Shown: positions 17,050-25,575 of the stretch, in pieces
Layout of the letters: each line of letters opens with the position of its first letter
Position numbering within the stretch: position 1 is the first letter of the stretch
Origin: Candidatus Anammoxibacter sp.
GTDB taxonomy: Bacteria; Planctomycetota; Brocadiia; Brocadiales; Anammoxibacteraceae
Length of the DNA stretch: 64,000 nt
NCBI GenBank assembly: GCA_021777055.1
Contig: JAIQZO010000036.1
Location: 62,001-126,000, forward strand
Direction of reading: 5' to 3'
Notes under the pieces: model-generated
What the model was told of the DNA's origin: nothing
Databases searched by the model: none
Seen by the model: only the letters and a program-made list of their open reading frames with translations
Made by a program: the position numbers and the translations under genes

Positions 17050-18975
17050 AGTTTTTCGGCTTATTCCAAGTTTTTGCATGCGATTACGTAAGGTGCTTGG
17101 ACGTAGACCAAGAAGTTGAGCTGCGCCAGCATGGCCCTCAATAACCCAACTAGTTTGACCGAGGATTTTTAAAATGTGGTTGTGTTCAACATCAGTTAGA
17201 GAAACTATTTTTTGTTTTTCAACTGGTTCTGGAACAGATCTAAATAATCCCTCTTTTCCGATCGTTAGAATTGGTTTATTAGATAAAATTATAGCCCTTT
17301 CAATTATATTGGACAGCTCACGGATATTTCCGGGCCAGTCGTAATCTGTTAGCACTTTTATCATTTCCATATCGATCGACTTAATTTTCTTGCGTAGTTT
17401 TTTTGTAAGCTTATTGACGAGAAAATGAACAAGTAATGGTATGTCTTTCTTACGATTGCGAAGAGGAGGTATGTTAATCGGAAACACATTCAAGCGGTAG
17501 AAAAGGTCTGCTCTGAAATGTTTTTCTTTAACAGCATGGGACAAGTCCATGTTTGTTGCTGCAATCAATCGCACATCAACCTTTTTTGTCTTTGTTCCGC
17601 CTACGCGTTCAAATTCTTGTTCTTGCAGAACACGTAGAAGTTTAACTTGTACATCAAGCGGTACGTCGCCAATCTCATCAAGAAAGATGCTACCGCCATG
17701 GGCAAGTTCAAAACGTCCCATTTTTTTCTGTATAGCTCCGGTAAAGGCACCTTTTTCATGACCAAAAAATTCACTTTCAACCAATCCTAATGGAAGTGCA
17801 GCGCAGTTCACTTTTATAAGCGGTTTGGTAGACCGTGCGCTAAGATTATGAATAGCGCGCGCGATAAGCTCTTTGCCAGTGCCGGTTTCACCTATGATTA
17901 AAACTGAAGAATCTGTATTCGCAACACTCTCAACATCTTTCAGTACATTTTTAAATACCACACTTTGTCCAATAATTTCATCAAAATCGTATTCAGATTT
18001 AACTTCTTCCTGCAAACAAACATTCACACGTTCTAGTTCTTGTTTTTCTTCTTCTAAACGCTTTCTATCATTAATATCCCTCAACATAATCGTACAGAGG
18101 GTTTGTCCATGATCATCAAATTTCGAAAGAGCTGCCTCGACAGGAAACTCCTTTTTGTCTGCCCGCAAAGCCGTAATCCCTTGCGATGCCCATATGTTAC
18201 ACACAGGTTCACAACATTGATCGTTAGACAGGAAATATTCGGCTAGTATTTTGCGAAACCCTTCAGTAAGAAATTTGTCGAATTTCTGATTTAGCGCCTC
18301 TTGGGCAGTAAAACGCAAAATCCTTTCAGCTGCTTGGTTAAAAAGAAGGATATTCTGGTTGGTATCTATTGTAATAATTGCGTCAGAAGCTGTAGCCAGT
18401 ATGCGCCCAAGGCGTTCTTTATACGCATACACCTCTTGCAATGCGTACTGGCGTTCCAACTCTGCTGTAACACGAGCAGCAAAGATTTTAAAAATCGAGA
18501 AATCTCTCTGCTTGGCAGGCATTGGTTTTGTATCAAATACTGCCAAGTGACCCAATACTCTACCAGAAGTATTAATTAGTGGTACGGCCAAATAACTCTC
18601 AGCATTAAACTTGACTAGAATCTCATCTTTTGGAAAAAGAATTTGTACATGCTTAGGATAATGCTTTATCTCGCCACGTAATACTTTCTCGCATGGGCTA
18701 CCAGGCAAATCTAATTCAAAGTTATTAATGAATCCGCTCACATTCCAAAATGCTAATGTTCTAACACGATCTGTCTCATTTACAAATTTTGCAACAAAAG
18801 CATATCTAACACGAAGTGCAGAAGCAATGTTATAAACAACAGAGCGAAAAAAGTCATCACCAGTTACAGAAGCCGTCCCTTCGGCAATCGTCCTTAAGAT
18901 CTCACTTCCACAAGTATTTTGTAACCTTGATTCTTTGGATCTCTTTGTTTTCTGATTATTTTTTTGATTTTGCAT
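17020..18975 (-). CDS. Sigma-54-dependent transcriptional activator (GAF-PAS-AAA-Fis HTH)
   Basis: A 651-residue enhancer-binding protein. Domains in order: GAF sensor (about 30-175), PAS (about 185-310, starting TASDAIITIDTNQNI), AAA+ ATPase (about 335-565) with Walker A GETGTGKE, the sigma-54 contact loop GAFTGA, Walker B GSIFLDEIGD and the arginine finger region (PLRNRKKDIPLL), then a Fis-type helix-turn-helix at the end (GAAQLLGLRPSTLRNRMQKLG). It uses ATP to open complexes formed by RNA polymerase with RpoN. There is no receiver domain, so the GAF/PAS part must take the signal directly. Its probable target is the ABM-fold gene just downstream. The 5' end lies inside an inverted repeat (18919-19101). 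Confidence 0.93.
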   Translation of the reverse strand: MQNQKNNQKTKRSKESRLQNTCGSEILRTIAEGTASVTGDDFFRSVVYNIASALRVRYAFVAKFVNETDRVRTLAFWNVSGFINNFELDLPGSPCEKVLRGEIKHYPKHVQILFPKDEILVKFNAESYLAVPLINTSGRVLGHLAVFDTKPMPAKQRDFSIFKIFAARVTAELERQYALQEVYAYKERLGRILATASDAIITIDTNQNILLFNQAAERILRFTAQEALNQKFDKFLTEGFRKILAEYFLSNDQCCEPVCNIWASQGITALRADKKEFPVEAALSKFDDHGQTLCTIMLRDINDRKRLEEEKQELERVNVCLQEEVKSEYDFDEIIGQSVVFKNVLKDVESVANTDSSVLIIGETGTGKELIARAIHNLSARSTKPLIKVNCAALPLGLVESEFFGHEKGAFTGAIQKKMGRFELAHGGSIFLDEIGDVPLDVQVKLLRVLQEQEFERVGGTKTKKVDVRLIAATNMDLSHAVKEKHFRADLFYRLNVFPINIPPLRNRKKDIPLLVHFLVNKLTKKLRKKIKSIDMEMIKVLTDYDWPGNIRELSNIIERAIILSNKPILTIGKEGLFRSVPEPVEKQKIVSLTDVEHNHILKILGQTSWVIEGHAGAAQLLGLRPSTLRNRMQKLGISRKTHHIRCRPPY

Positions 18976-19101
18976 AGATAAAAATTCAACAGCTAATTTC
19001 TCATGTTCTTTTACTCTCCGGCAAATATGGTTTATATTACAAAACCTTTACAAATAATAGTAAATCATACACAAAAGAGATCCAAAGAATCAAGGTTGCA
19101 A
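18919..19101. repeat. 28-bp inverted duplication around the activator's 5' end
   Basis: The bases 18919-18946, within the first codons of the activator gene, occur again in opposite orientation at 19074-19101 with 27 of 28 matching; the core is AGATCCAAAGAATCAAGGTT. The copies are 127 bases apart. On the activator's mRNA they could pair into a long hairpin around the translation start, or the outer copy could reflect a local inverted duplication. Confidence 0.7.
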
Positions 19102-19475
19102 AAGTATAGTAGGCCATTTAAAAGGTAAAAGTGTGATGATCCTATTTGAGAGTTATAGCCATCTAATTAATGTTTTTTAATTAATCGGTTTAAACCCTGC
19201 TTGCAAGTAAGCCTATGGATTTGCCACACTATACCATTGGTATAAATACTAACTTAAGGGCATCTGACATATTACAGATAAGAGTAAAACAGGTTAGAAA
19301 CCATAAACACATGGATGAAATTGTTATAGCAAAGGAGAAGAAACTTTGTGCTGAAGCTGTATCGTGAACTGCTTCTATATGTTTTTTGTCGTACTTGGAG
19401 AAAAATGATTTGGTGCAATTTGCATAGGTATTAGATTTTAGTCATACGGTTTGTTACTGAAGAACAACGCTATGT
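19102..19475. other. Gene-free interval between the activator region and hicB-like gene
   Basis: Around 370 bases with several short stops in every frame. A palindromic stretch (TAATTAAT...AATTAATC, near 19164-19186) could be a regulator site. No gene or RNA was recognised. Confidence 0.35.
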
Positions 19476-19691
19476 TTATGCAACTGAAATTTCAACATAT
19501 TCCGTCTCTGAATGGGGTCTAGGAATACACAAGACGTCTTCCTTCATACCTTCAAGATGAAATGCTATCGCCTCTTTGATTAATTTAATAACTTCTTTTC
19601 TGGTTTCGTCAGCGGCTACACAACCTGGAAGATCAGGCACATAAGCACCATAAGAGGAATCCCCTTTTTCAATTACTATTGCATACTTCAT
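19476..19691 (-). CDS. HicB-like small protein (solitary antitoxin-type fold)
   Basis: A 71-residue protein starting MKYAIVIEKGDSSYGAYVPD; an upstream in-frame ATG at 19733 would add 14 residues unlike the family. It shows the HicB partial RNase-H fold: GAYVPDLPGCVAADETRKEV, then a helix IKEAIAFHLEGMKED and PRPHSETEYVEISVA. HicB proteins neutralise the HicA mRNA interferase, but no HicA gene (about 60-80 residues, double-stranded RNA-binding fold with a catalytic His) is present on either side and there is no C-terminal DNA-binding domain. It may be an orphan antitoxin. Confidence 0.78.
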   Translation of the reverse strand: MKYAIVIEKGDSSYGAYVPDLPGCVAADETRKEVIKLIKEAIAFHLEGMKEDVLCIPRPHSETEYVEISVA

Positions 19692-19890
19692 TTTTCTAAT
19701 CCTGCTTGTTTTATAATATTTTTTTATGTTCATGGCGGGATGTCATGCTTGGTCTACCTGCCACTGTTACTTTAATGTCACTAAGTTTGAACTGATTTCA
19801 GGGAAATGATTTGTATAAAAGCCGACATGAGAACACTTTGTCATTTGAACAGAACGATAAAAAAAAGAGAAATTCTTGCTTTATATTGTA

Positions 19891-19984
19891 AAACCCCTTC
19901 AGGGTTTATATTTTGTTTGCTATTTTAACCCAGGGTGGTGGATCGCTCTACCCTGGGCTAGTGAATATTACCCCTTTAGGGTAA
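19891..19984. repeat. Cluster of three hairpins, REP-like intergenic element
   Basis: Three stem-loops follow each other: AAACCC-cttca-GGGTTT (19891-19907), AACCCAGGGT...ACCCTGGGCT (19927-19959), and TTACCC-ctttA-GGGTAA (19968-19984). The GC-rich CCCAGGGT/ACCCTGGG pair with flanking ACCCC-TT-AGGGT stems resembles REP-type intergenic palindromes seen in many genomes. It lies between the HicB-like gene and folD. Confidence 0.55.
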
Positions 19985-20088
19985 GTTAGATTTGATATTA
20001 AAGCCAAATATGCTGATGATAAATGACAGTAGGTTCACATCCATAGCCTAACGATTTTAATGTTCCCCGTTTTCAACTAACTAACTGG

Positions 20089-20997
20089 TCAGATTCCCAG
20101 TTTGAACTTCAGGGACTTAAGTGTATTCTTCATAAGCATGGTAATTGTCATTGGCCCCACCCCACCTGGTACAGGGGTAATACTCCCAGCAATCTCTTTG
20201 GCCTTATCAAAATCCACATCACCTTTAAGGATAGCAACCATCTTATTCGGGTCCTTTTTGCTTGGCTTCTCACCCACTCTGTTAACACCTACATCAATCA
20301 CACAAGCCCCCGGCTTAATCCATTCGGGCTTAACAAGGTCAGGAACACCAGCTGCAACTATGAGAATATCTGCCCGTTTACAATGGGAAGCCATATCTTT
20401 AGTACCTGTATGAATCACTGTTACTGTTGAGTTAGCTCCTGCGCCCTTTTGAAGCATCATATTGGCAATGGGTTTTCCAACAATGTTTGAACGACCCACA
20501 ACAACCACCTCTGCGCCGTTTGTCTCCATACCTGAACGGACAATAAGTTCCTGAATACCAGCGGGAGTACATGGTGGAAACTTCAGTTCGTCACCACCAA
20601 TCATTAAACGCCCAACATTTATGGGATGAAAGCCGTCAACATCCTTATCAGGATCAATTGCATTTAAAATCTTTTTATCATCTATATGACCAGGCAACGG
20701 CAGTTGCACAAGGATACCGTTAATAGCATCATCATTATTATATTTATCAATTAGGGCCAGCAGATCAGCCTCTGATATGTCCACTGGTTGTGAATCCTGA
20801 ACTTCATTAAAACCAACTCTGTGAGCCGTCTTTATTTTGAGCGTAACATAAGAAAGCGATGCTGGATTAGCACCTACAAGTATGGTTACCAACCCAGGAA
20901 CAACACCATGTTTATCTTTAATATTTTTAACTTCTTTTGTTATCTCTTCAAGTATCTCTTCTCTGATCTCTGTCCCTTTTATTAATTTCGCCGTCAT
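20089..20997 (-). CDS. folD: Methylene-tetrahydrofolate dehydrogenase/methenyl-THF cyclohydrolase
   Basis: A bifunctional cytosolic enzyme of one-carbon metabolism: 5,10-methylene-THF to methenyl-THF (NAD(P)+), then to 10-formyl-THF. The 302 residues match the usual length of about 285-300. Catalytic Lys54 and Tyr50 are in SYVTLKIK; the family signatures ILVQLPLPGHI and PVPGGVGPMTITMLMKNT are both intact, with the nucleotide motif VVVGRSNIVGKP between them. In acetogenic and anammox bacteria this enzyme serves the methyl branch of the Wood-Ljungdahl pathway, which may apply here but is not shown by neighbours. Single gene on the minus strand. Confidence 0.96.
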   Translation of the reverse strand: MTAKLIKGTEIREEILEEITKEVKNIKDKHGVVPGLVTILVGANPASLSYVTLKIKTAHRVGFNEVQDSQPVDISEADLLALIDKYNNDDAINGILVQLPLPGHIDDKKILNAIDPDKDVDGFHPINVGRLMIGGDELKFPPCTPAGIQELIVRSGMETNGAEVVVVGRSNIVGKPIANMMLQKGAGANSTVTVIHTGTKDMASHCKRADILIVAAGVPDLVKPEWIKPGACVIDVGVNRVGEKPSKKDPNKMVAILKGDVDFDKAKEIAGSITPVPGGVGPMTITMLMKNTLKSLKFKLGI

Positions 20998-21300
20998 TTT
21001 TTTTCTTTGCTCCTTTCAAACTTATCTGTACAAAAACTGCATTTTATTGGTAAAATTTATTCTTATTCTTTAATTGAATACATCTTCAAATAGATGTAAA
21101 TTACTTCCTATTAAAAAACTTTATCATAATTATAGTTTGCATATATTTATAATCAACCCTATTAATCAAAACATTCAAGGAAAATATAAATTCTAATGGT
21201 CTGTGAAAAAAGGACTTTGCATTCATTGCTATAGATTTATATCACATTTGTTCAATTCCACTTTAATTTTTGTCTTAAGGTTAAAACTATCCTTTATATT

Positions 21301-21322
21301 TTAACAAACAATAGTTTGTTAA
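21301..21322. promoter_or_regulatory. Operator-like palindrome
   Basis: TTAACAAAC-AATA-GTTTGTTAA, a perfect 9-bp dyad with a 4-base spacer, lies between the divergently transcribed folD and the broken exported-protein gene. It has the form of a repressor site. The surrounding 488 bases (20998-21485) hold no other gene. Confidence 0.4.
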
Positions 21323-21485
21323 ACAAAGACACCTTAATTCCGTCTTGTGATAGATATATAAAAATATCTCACGACATTTTTATATATAATCGATAATTGT
21401 ATTATCAGGATTTAGTTTTGTCCATTATAATACCAGTTGAGCAATATGAAACCTGATAGCAAATTTGTCTAGGAGGAAAGTAGCT

Positions 21486-22434
21486 ATGGGAGATAGCATA
21501 ATGAAAAAGATCAAAGCGTTTATATTTATTGCGCTATTTATTTCCTGTTATTTGGCCACCGCTGAAAATCTGCATGCTTTTCCAAAAACAATTAATTTTT
21601 CAGCACATGGACAAAGACAATTTCAACCTGATTTTTTCAAGATTCAGGAATTGTTTTTACAACCGGTAGTTTTGTTGGATTTACCCAGGGGGACGAAACA
21701 CTCAATGGACCAATTGCCGCTACTTTTGAGACTCCAGTTTCTAGGCTTTTCGCACACGTTGCACCAGCTAAGGAAAAGCAGAGTATACATTGGCAGTCTA
21801 TGATGATTCGTTAAACACCATAGACGAGATATCCCTTACAGTTACACAGGACACCGGTGTTCCAAATTCAGACCCATTTGGATATTTTATAATAGACCTA
21901 GGGACTATTCCCATAGAAGCCTCTTCTTTTTCCCTAAAAAACAGATTTATAAGCAGTTCATTCACAAATAACACTTCAATACCTTATGGCGTTAGTTCTG
22001 TTACCTTTGACACTATTAAGCCTGAATTGGTTAATGATAAATTCACATCACTTGGACCTGATAATGTAATCACGGGATTTAATCCCATTCCGTGCGATGA
22101 CACTACCGAAGGTACCTTAACAATCCTTGCCACTTTTCAGAATATCTCTTCAGACACCATGAAGGATCTATTCTTTGAGATTGTCACACTAACTGGCGAT
22201 AATGTACTCTGTAACTCCAATGGTGGTACAGGAGACAAAGGGTCTACATTAAGAGTTTCACTGGAGGAGCCACCAAACAATTCTTTTGATGGTCTGCTTT
22301 TACCAGGAGAATACTTTAACGTAGAATTCAATATTGGTCTTTCAAAAGAGAATCCGTTCACGTTCGTTATAGATCTTTCTGGAACAGTGCACCATGAAGA
22401 AGAAAATTTTACAACAACACTTACTATATATTAA
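21486..22434 (+). pseudogene. Exported protein of unknown function, broken by frameshifts
   Basis: AGGAGG at 21471 precedes ATG 21486, giving a normal signal peptide (MKKIKAFIFIALFISCYLAT, ending in AENLHAF). After about residue 30 the sensible reading moves to another frame: TTGSFVGFTQGDETLNGPIA and FETPVSRLFAHVAPAK, then shifts again near 21767-21790 into EYTLAVYDDSLNTIDEISLT, which stays open to 22434. A TGA also interrupts the middle frame near 21630. So at least two frameshifts and one stop separate the signal from a long beta-rich tail with DLGTIPIE, an LTGDNVLCN segment and DLSGTVHHEE. The family is not recognised. Sequencing error cannot be excluded, but the combined lesions favour decay. 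Confidence 0.65.
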
Positions 22435-22505
22435 TAGAGTACACACCTCAAACCTACGCAGCAATTCTCTCATGCAAATATCTATCTCCTTTGGCTTCTA
22501 TAGGT

Positions 22506-22544
22506 GATGCAGCAAGATACTATTTAATAGTGTCTTGTTGCATC
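22506..22544. repeat. Imperfect 19-bp hairpin after the broken gene
   Basis: GATGCAGCAAGATACTATT (22506-22524) pairs with AATAGTGTCTTGTTGCATC (22526-22544) at 17 of 19 positions around one base. No T-run follows. It could still mark the 3' end of the upstream transcript. Confidence 0.5.
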
Positions 22545-22600
22545 ATTAAATATTGGCGAAACTATAGTGTTTCTTAGACAAACCTAGTACATAAAACGGT

Positions 22601-22669
22601 ATCACCGCAAAGACGCAAAGGGCGCAGAGGATAAACTCTTCTTTGCGTCCTTTGCGTCTTTGCGGTGAT
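22601..22669. repeat. Long inverted repeat of ACGCAAAG type
   Basis: ATCACCGCAAAGACGCAAAG begins the left arm (22601-22629) and its near-exact inverse closes at 22669, about 27 of 29 positions pairing around an 11-base loop. The arms are themselves built from repeated CGCAAAG words. Such sequences recur between genes in various bacterial genomes; I know no established function. Confidence 0.65.
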
Positions 22670-22934
22670 ATTAAAATCATTCTAAAAAAAAGAAGTTTTT
22701 ACAGTGTAATACTATAGTGCAGCCTAGCTGCGTTATGTAATCAGAATTTGCTTGAAAGCCTTACGGTGTTCTGGTATATATATCAGCGACTATGACTGGA
22801 ATGGAAAGAGATCGTTACAAAGACATTTTGTCAGTTTTATTCTTAAGTTATATCAGATTTGTACAATATTGATTAAAACAAAAAAAAGTGCAATGCTTTC
22901 TCATATAGATTAGGTGTTGCCGGGAGGTTGTGTT

Positions 22935-23966
22935 GTGAAGGCAGTAGTGTTTCATAAACATGGTGGAACGGATGAGTTGGTTTATGTAGATTTTCCCGAT
23001 CCAATAGCAGATGACAATGAAGTAATCGTAAAGGTTAAAGCGTGTTCAGTTAACCATCTTGATATATGGATAAGAGAAGGTATACCGGCATATAATCTGG
23101 GCTTGCCTCATATTTCAGGATGTGATGTTTCAGGTGAAGTAGTAGATATAGGAAAGAGTGTAACTGATGTTAATATCGGAGATAATGTTATTATTGCTCC
23201 TGGTTTAAGCTGTTTTAAATGTGATCAATGCATTTCCGGAAATGATAACCTGTGTGATTTCTTTAAGATATTCGGAGCGGGGACACATGGAGGATATGCG
23301 GAGTATACAAAGGTTAACGCAAACAGTATTATTCCTATGCCCTCAAGTTTGACATTTGTTGAAGCCGCCGCGTTTCCGCTTACTTTCCTGACTGCTTACC
23401 ATATGCTTGTATCACGAATAGACCTTAGAACCGGGCAAGATATTTTGATTATTGCAGCTGCCAGCGGTATAGGCACTGCGGCTGTTCGTATTGCAAGATT
23501 GCTGGGAGCTCGAATAATTGCAACTGTGGGGTCCGAAGATAAGGTAGAGTTAATCAAAATGATGGGTGTGGATGATGTTATTAATTATAATGAAGAAGAC
23601 TTTGCAAAAAGGGTAATTGAGATGACGGGTGGTAAAGGGGTGGATGCCGTTTTTGAAAACGTTGGTCCTGAGACTTGGGACAAGAGTATCAGCTGCCTTT
23701 CAAAAGGAGGAAAGCTCGTAACATGCGGTGCAACGTCCGGTCCGGCAGTAAACCTTGAGCTAAGAACTTTGTTTATGAAACAGCTTTCTGTTTTCGGCTC
23801 CATAATGGGTACAAGAAAAGAGCTGTTTGAGATCATGAAATTTGTGTTAACAGGTCAGTTACGTGTTACAATAGATTCAATCTTTGAGCTGAAGGACGCA
23901 AAAAAGGCGCAGGAAAAGATGCTTGCAAGGAAAAATGTAGGAAAGATAATGCTTGAAATAAAATAG
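22935..23966 (+). CDS. Zinc-type alcohol dehydrogenase/quinone reductase family oxidoreductase
   Basis: A medium-chain dehydrogenase/reductase of 343 residues, starting at GTG 22935 (VKAVVFHKHG) with GGGAGG 7 bases upstream; the in-frame start at 22914 lies before that box. It has the structural-zinc loop CFKCDQCISGNDNLC and an NADP-type Rossmann motif (AAASGIGTAAVRIARLLGA). The catalytic-zinc Cys-Gly-x-Asp motif is replaced by SVNHLD and the GHE by ISGCD, so the catalytic metal is probably absent, as in quinone oxidoreductases. It probably reduces an activated double bond or quinone with NADPH; the substrate is unknown. Confidence 0.85.
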   Translation: MKAVVFHKHGGTDELVYVDFPDPIADDNEVIVKVKACSVNHLDIWIREGIPAYNLGLPHISGCDVSGEVVDIGKSVTDVNIGDNVIIAPGLSCFKCDQCISGNDNLCDFFKIFGAGTHGGYAEYTKVNANSIIPMPSSLTFVEAAAFPLTFLTAYHMLVSRIDLRTGQDILIIAAASGIGTAAVRIARLLGARIIATVGSEDKVELIKMMGVDDVINYNEEDFAKRVIEMTGGKGVDAVFENVGPETWDKSISCLSKGGKLVTCGATSGPAVNLELRTLFMKQLSVFGSIMGTRKELFEIMKFVLTGQLRVTIDSIFELKDAKKAQEKMLARKNVGKIMLEIK

Positions 23967-24022
23967 ATGTATGGTGGATCATGGGTAGTCGATACGCATT
24001 TACCAACATCAAATTCTATCCT

Positions 24023-25384
24023 CTACTCCACCGGATGTTTTATCTTCTCCCAATATGATGGGAAATCAAAATGGGGGCTATTTTCAGGGTCATGACACTT
24101 CAGACACTCCATTTTGTACATTTTTTTATATGGCATTGATGTATCTGCAAGATGAACACTACCAAAACCGTGGCAGCTTTCACAACCCACATCTTTGAGT
24201 TCCGGTGTCTTACGCACATCCTGGAAACCAGTGGTATAATCAAGGCCCACAACGTGACATTTAACACACTCAGGATCAAATTGATCGCCCCCCTTTTCGA
24301 GTGTCTCATATGCTCTAAAGTGTTTTGTAGTTTTCCAATGCTCAAATATATCAGGATGGCATAATCCACATGCAGTATTCCCTTTGTACTGTTCTCCCTG
24401 GCCTAACTCAACCTTCTGATGTTGCCCAAGCAAATCCTCCTGCATTACAATGTTTTTATATTCATCTATAAATGTGTCCGCTTTTGAAGGCCTTTTGAAT
24501 CTTTCATCTATAGGTACAATTTCTACAAATTTCTCATCTTTACCAGGCAGGATATGCCATTTGTCCATTTCGCAGTAAAACTTTACGATTCCTGCATATT
24601 TTCCATACTTCCCAGATGACAAAATTAATGTATCGTTCACCATTTTAAAAGATGTTTCGGGGTCTTCAATCCCATGTCCGGTTATAATAATATCAATCTC
24701 TGGCAATTTGCCAGCGATGTACTCCGCGTCATCACCTTCTGAATGTGCCAGCAATACAAGGATGTCAACATCATTTCTAACCTTCTCAACTAACGGGCCA
24801 AGGGCTTTAACCGGATCAACAATCTCAATATTATGTAATTCACTTTCAACAATAAAGGGAGAGAGTATTCCTAGAAAACCTACCTTAAATTCAAACTCCT
24901 TAGTTCTAATTGTTTTAATCAAATAAGGTTTAATCTCAATTTCAGGATTATTTATAAACCGAATATTGGCAGAAATGAATTCGACGTTGTACATCTGGCA
25001 AAGATAGTATAAGAGACCGAAATCCATTGCCAAATCATTTTCTCCTATGTTATGGACAACGTACCCCATCATATCCATAGCTTTTAACATAGTCTCCATC
25101 TTTATCTCACTCTGCCGGTCCGGACTTTTTGACAAATCTCCCAAACTCACCGGCAATATTATATGTCCATCCGCCTTCAGGGACTCAATCATCTCATAAC
25201 GCCTAACCAGTCCACCTAACTGACCTCCTGTACATCCACATGGTTTGAGATATCCATTTTCTTCCCCGGTAAAAACAATAGAAACCTGCTCTTTGGTTTG
25301 CGATAATACTCCGCAGTCTACATATCGATTTCCAAAAAGCAAAACCACTAGAATAATAACAGAATTTAGAATCTTTAAAATCAT
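24023..25384 (-). CDS. Metallophosphatase-like domain fused to a tetraheme c-type cytochrome
   Basis: A 453-residue exported protein. After a signal anchor (about 1-24), residues 33-290 follow the 5'-nucleotidase/UshA-like calcineurin fold in outline: VFTGEENGYLKPCGC, ILPVSLGDL, NIGENDLAMDF, VLLAHSEGDD and IIITGHGIE. The first DxH and the GNHE motifs of true phosphatases are changed (GEE and GEND), so metal binding is doubtful. Residues 330-453 hold four heme-binding CxxCH motifs at 339-343, 373-377, 401-405 and 427-431, in a cytochrome c554-like arrangement (CHPDIFEHW, KTTKHFRAYETL). It should sit in the periplasm as a heme protein. It is probably co-expressed with the DUF1573 gene 190 bases upstream. 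Confidence 0.85.
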   Translation of the reverse strand: MILKILNSVIILVVLLFGNRYVDCGVLSQTKEQVSIVFTGEENGYLKPCGCTGGQLGGLVRRYEMIESLKADGHIILPVSLGDLSKSPDRQSEIKMETMLKAMDMMGYVVHNIGENDLAMDFGLLYYLCQMYNVEFISANIRFINNPEIEIKPYLIKTIRTKEFEFKVGFLGILSPFIVESELHNIEIVDPVKALGPLVEKVRNDVDILVLLAHSEGDDAEYIAGKLPEIDIIITGHGIEDPETSFKMVNDTLILSSGKYGKYAGIVKFYCEMDKWHILPGKDEKFVEIVPIDERFKRPSKADTFIDEYKNIVMQEDLLGQHQKVELGQGEQYKGNTACGLCHPDIFEHWKTTKHFRAYETLEKGGDQFDPECVKCHVVGLDYTTGFQDVRKTPELKDVGCESCHGFGSVHLADTSMPYKKMYKMECLKCHDPENSPHFDFPSYWEKIKHPVE

Positions 25385-25575
25385 ATTTGTTGGTTACAGA
25401 TATTGGAAGTGAAAATATCGAATGCTACCATTTATGCCCGTATCTTTAAAATGTAAGGTGATAAGATTTTGACACCCTACAACTACAACATGTAATGGTT
25501 AAGGCATTACCCCTGCTACAACTTTTTCCAAATTAAATCGTAAATCTGGTTGTGGTTTCACGGGATAATGTGTTT

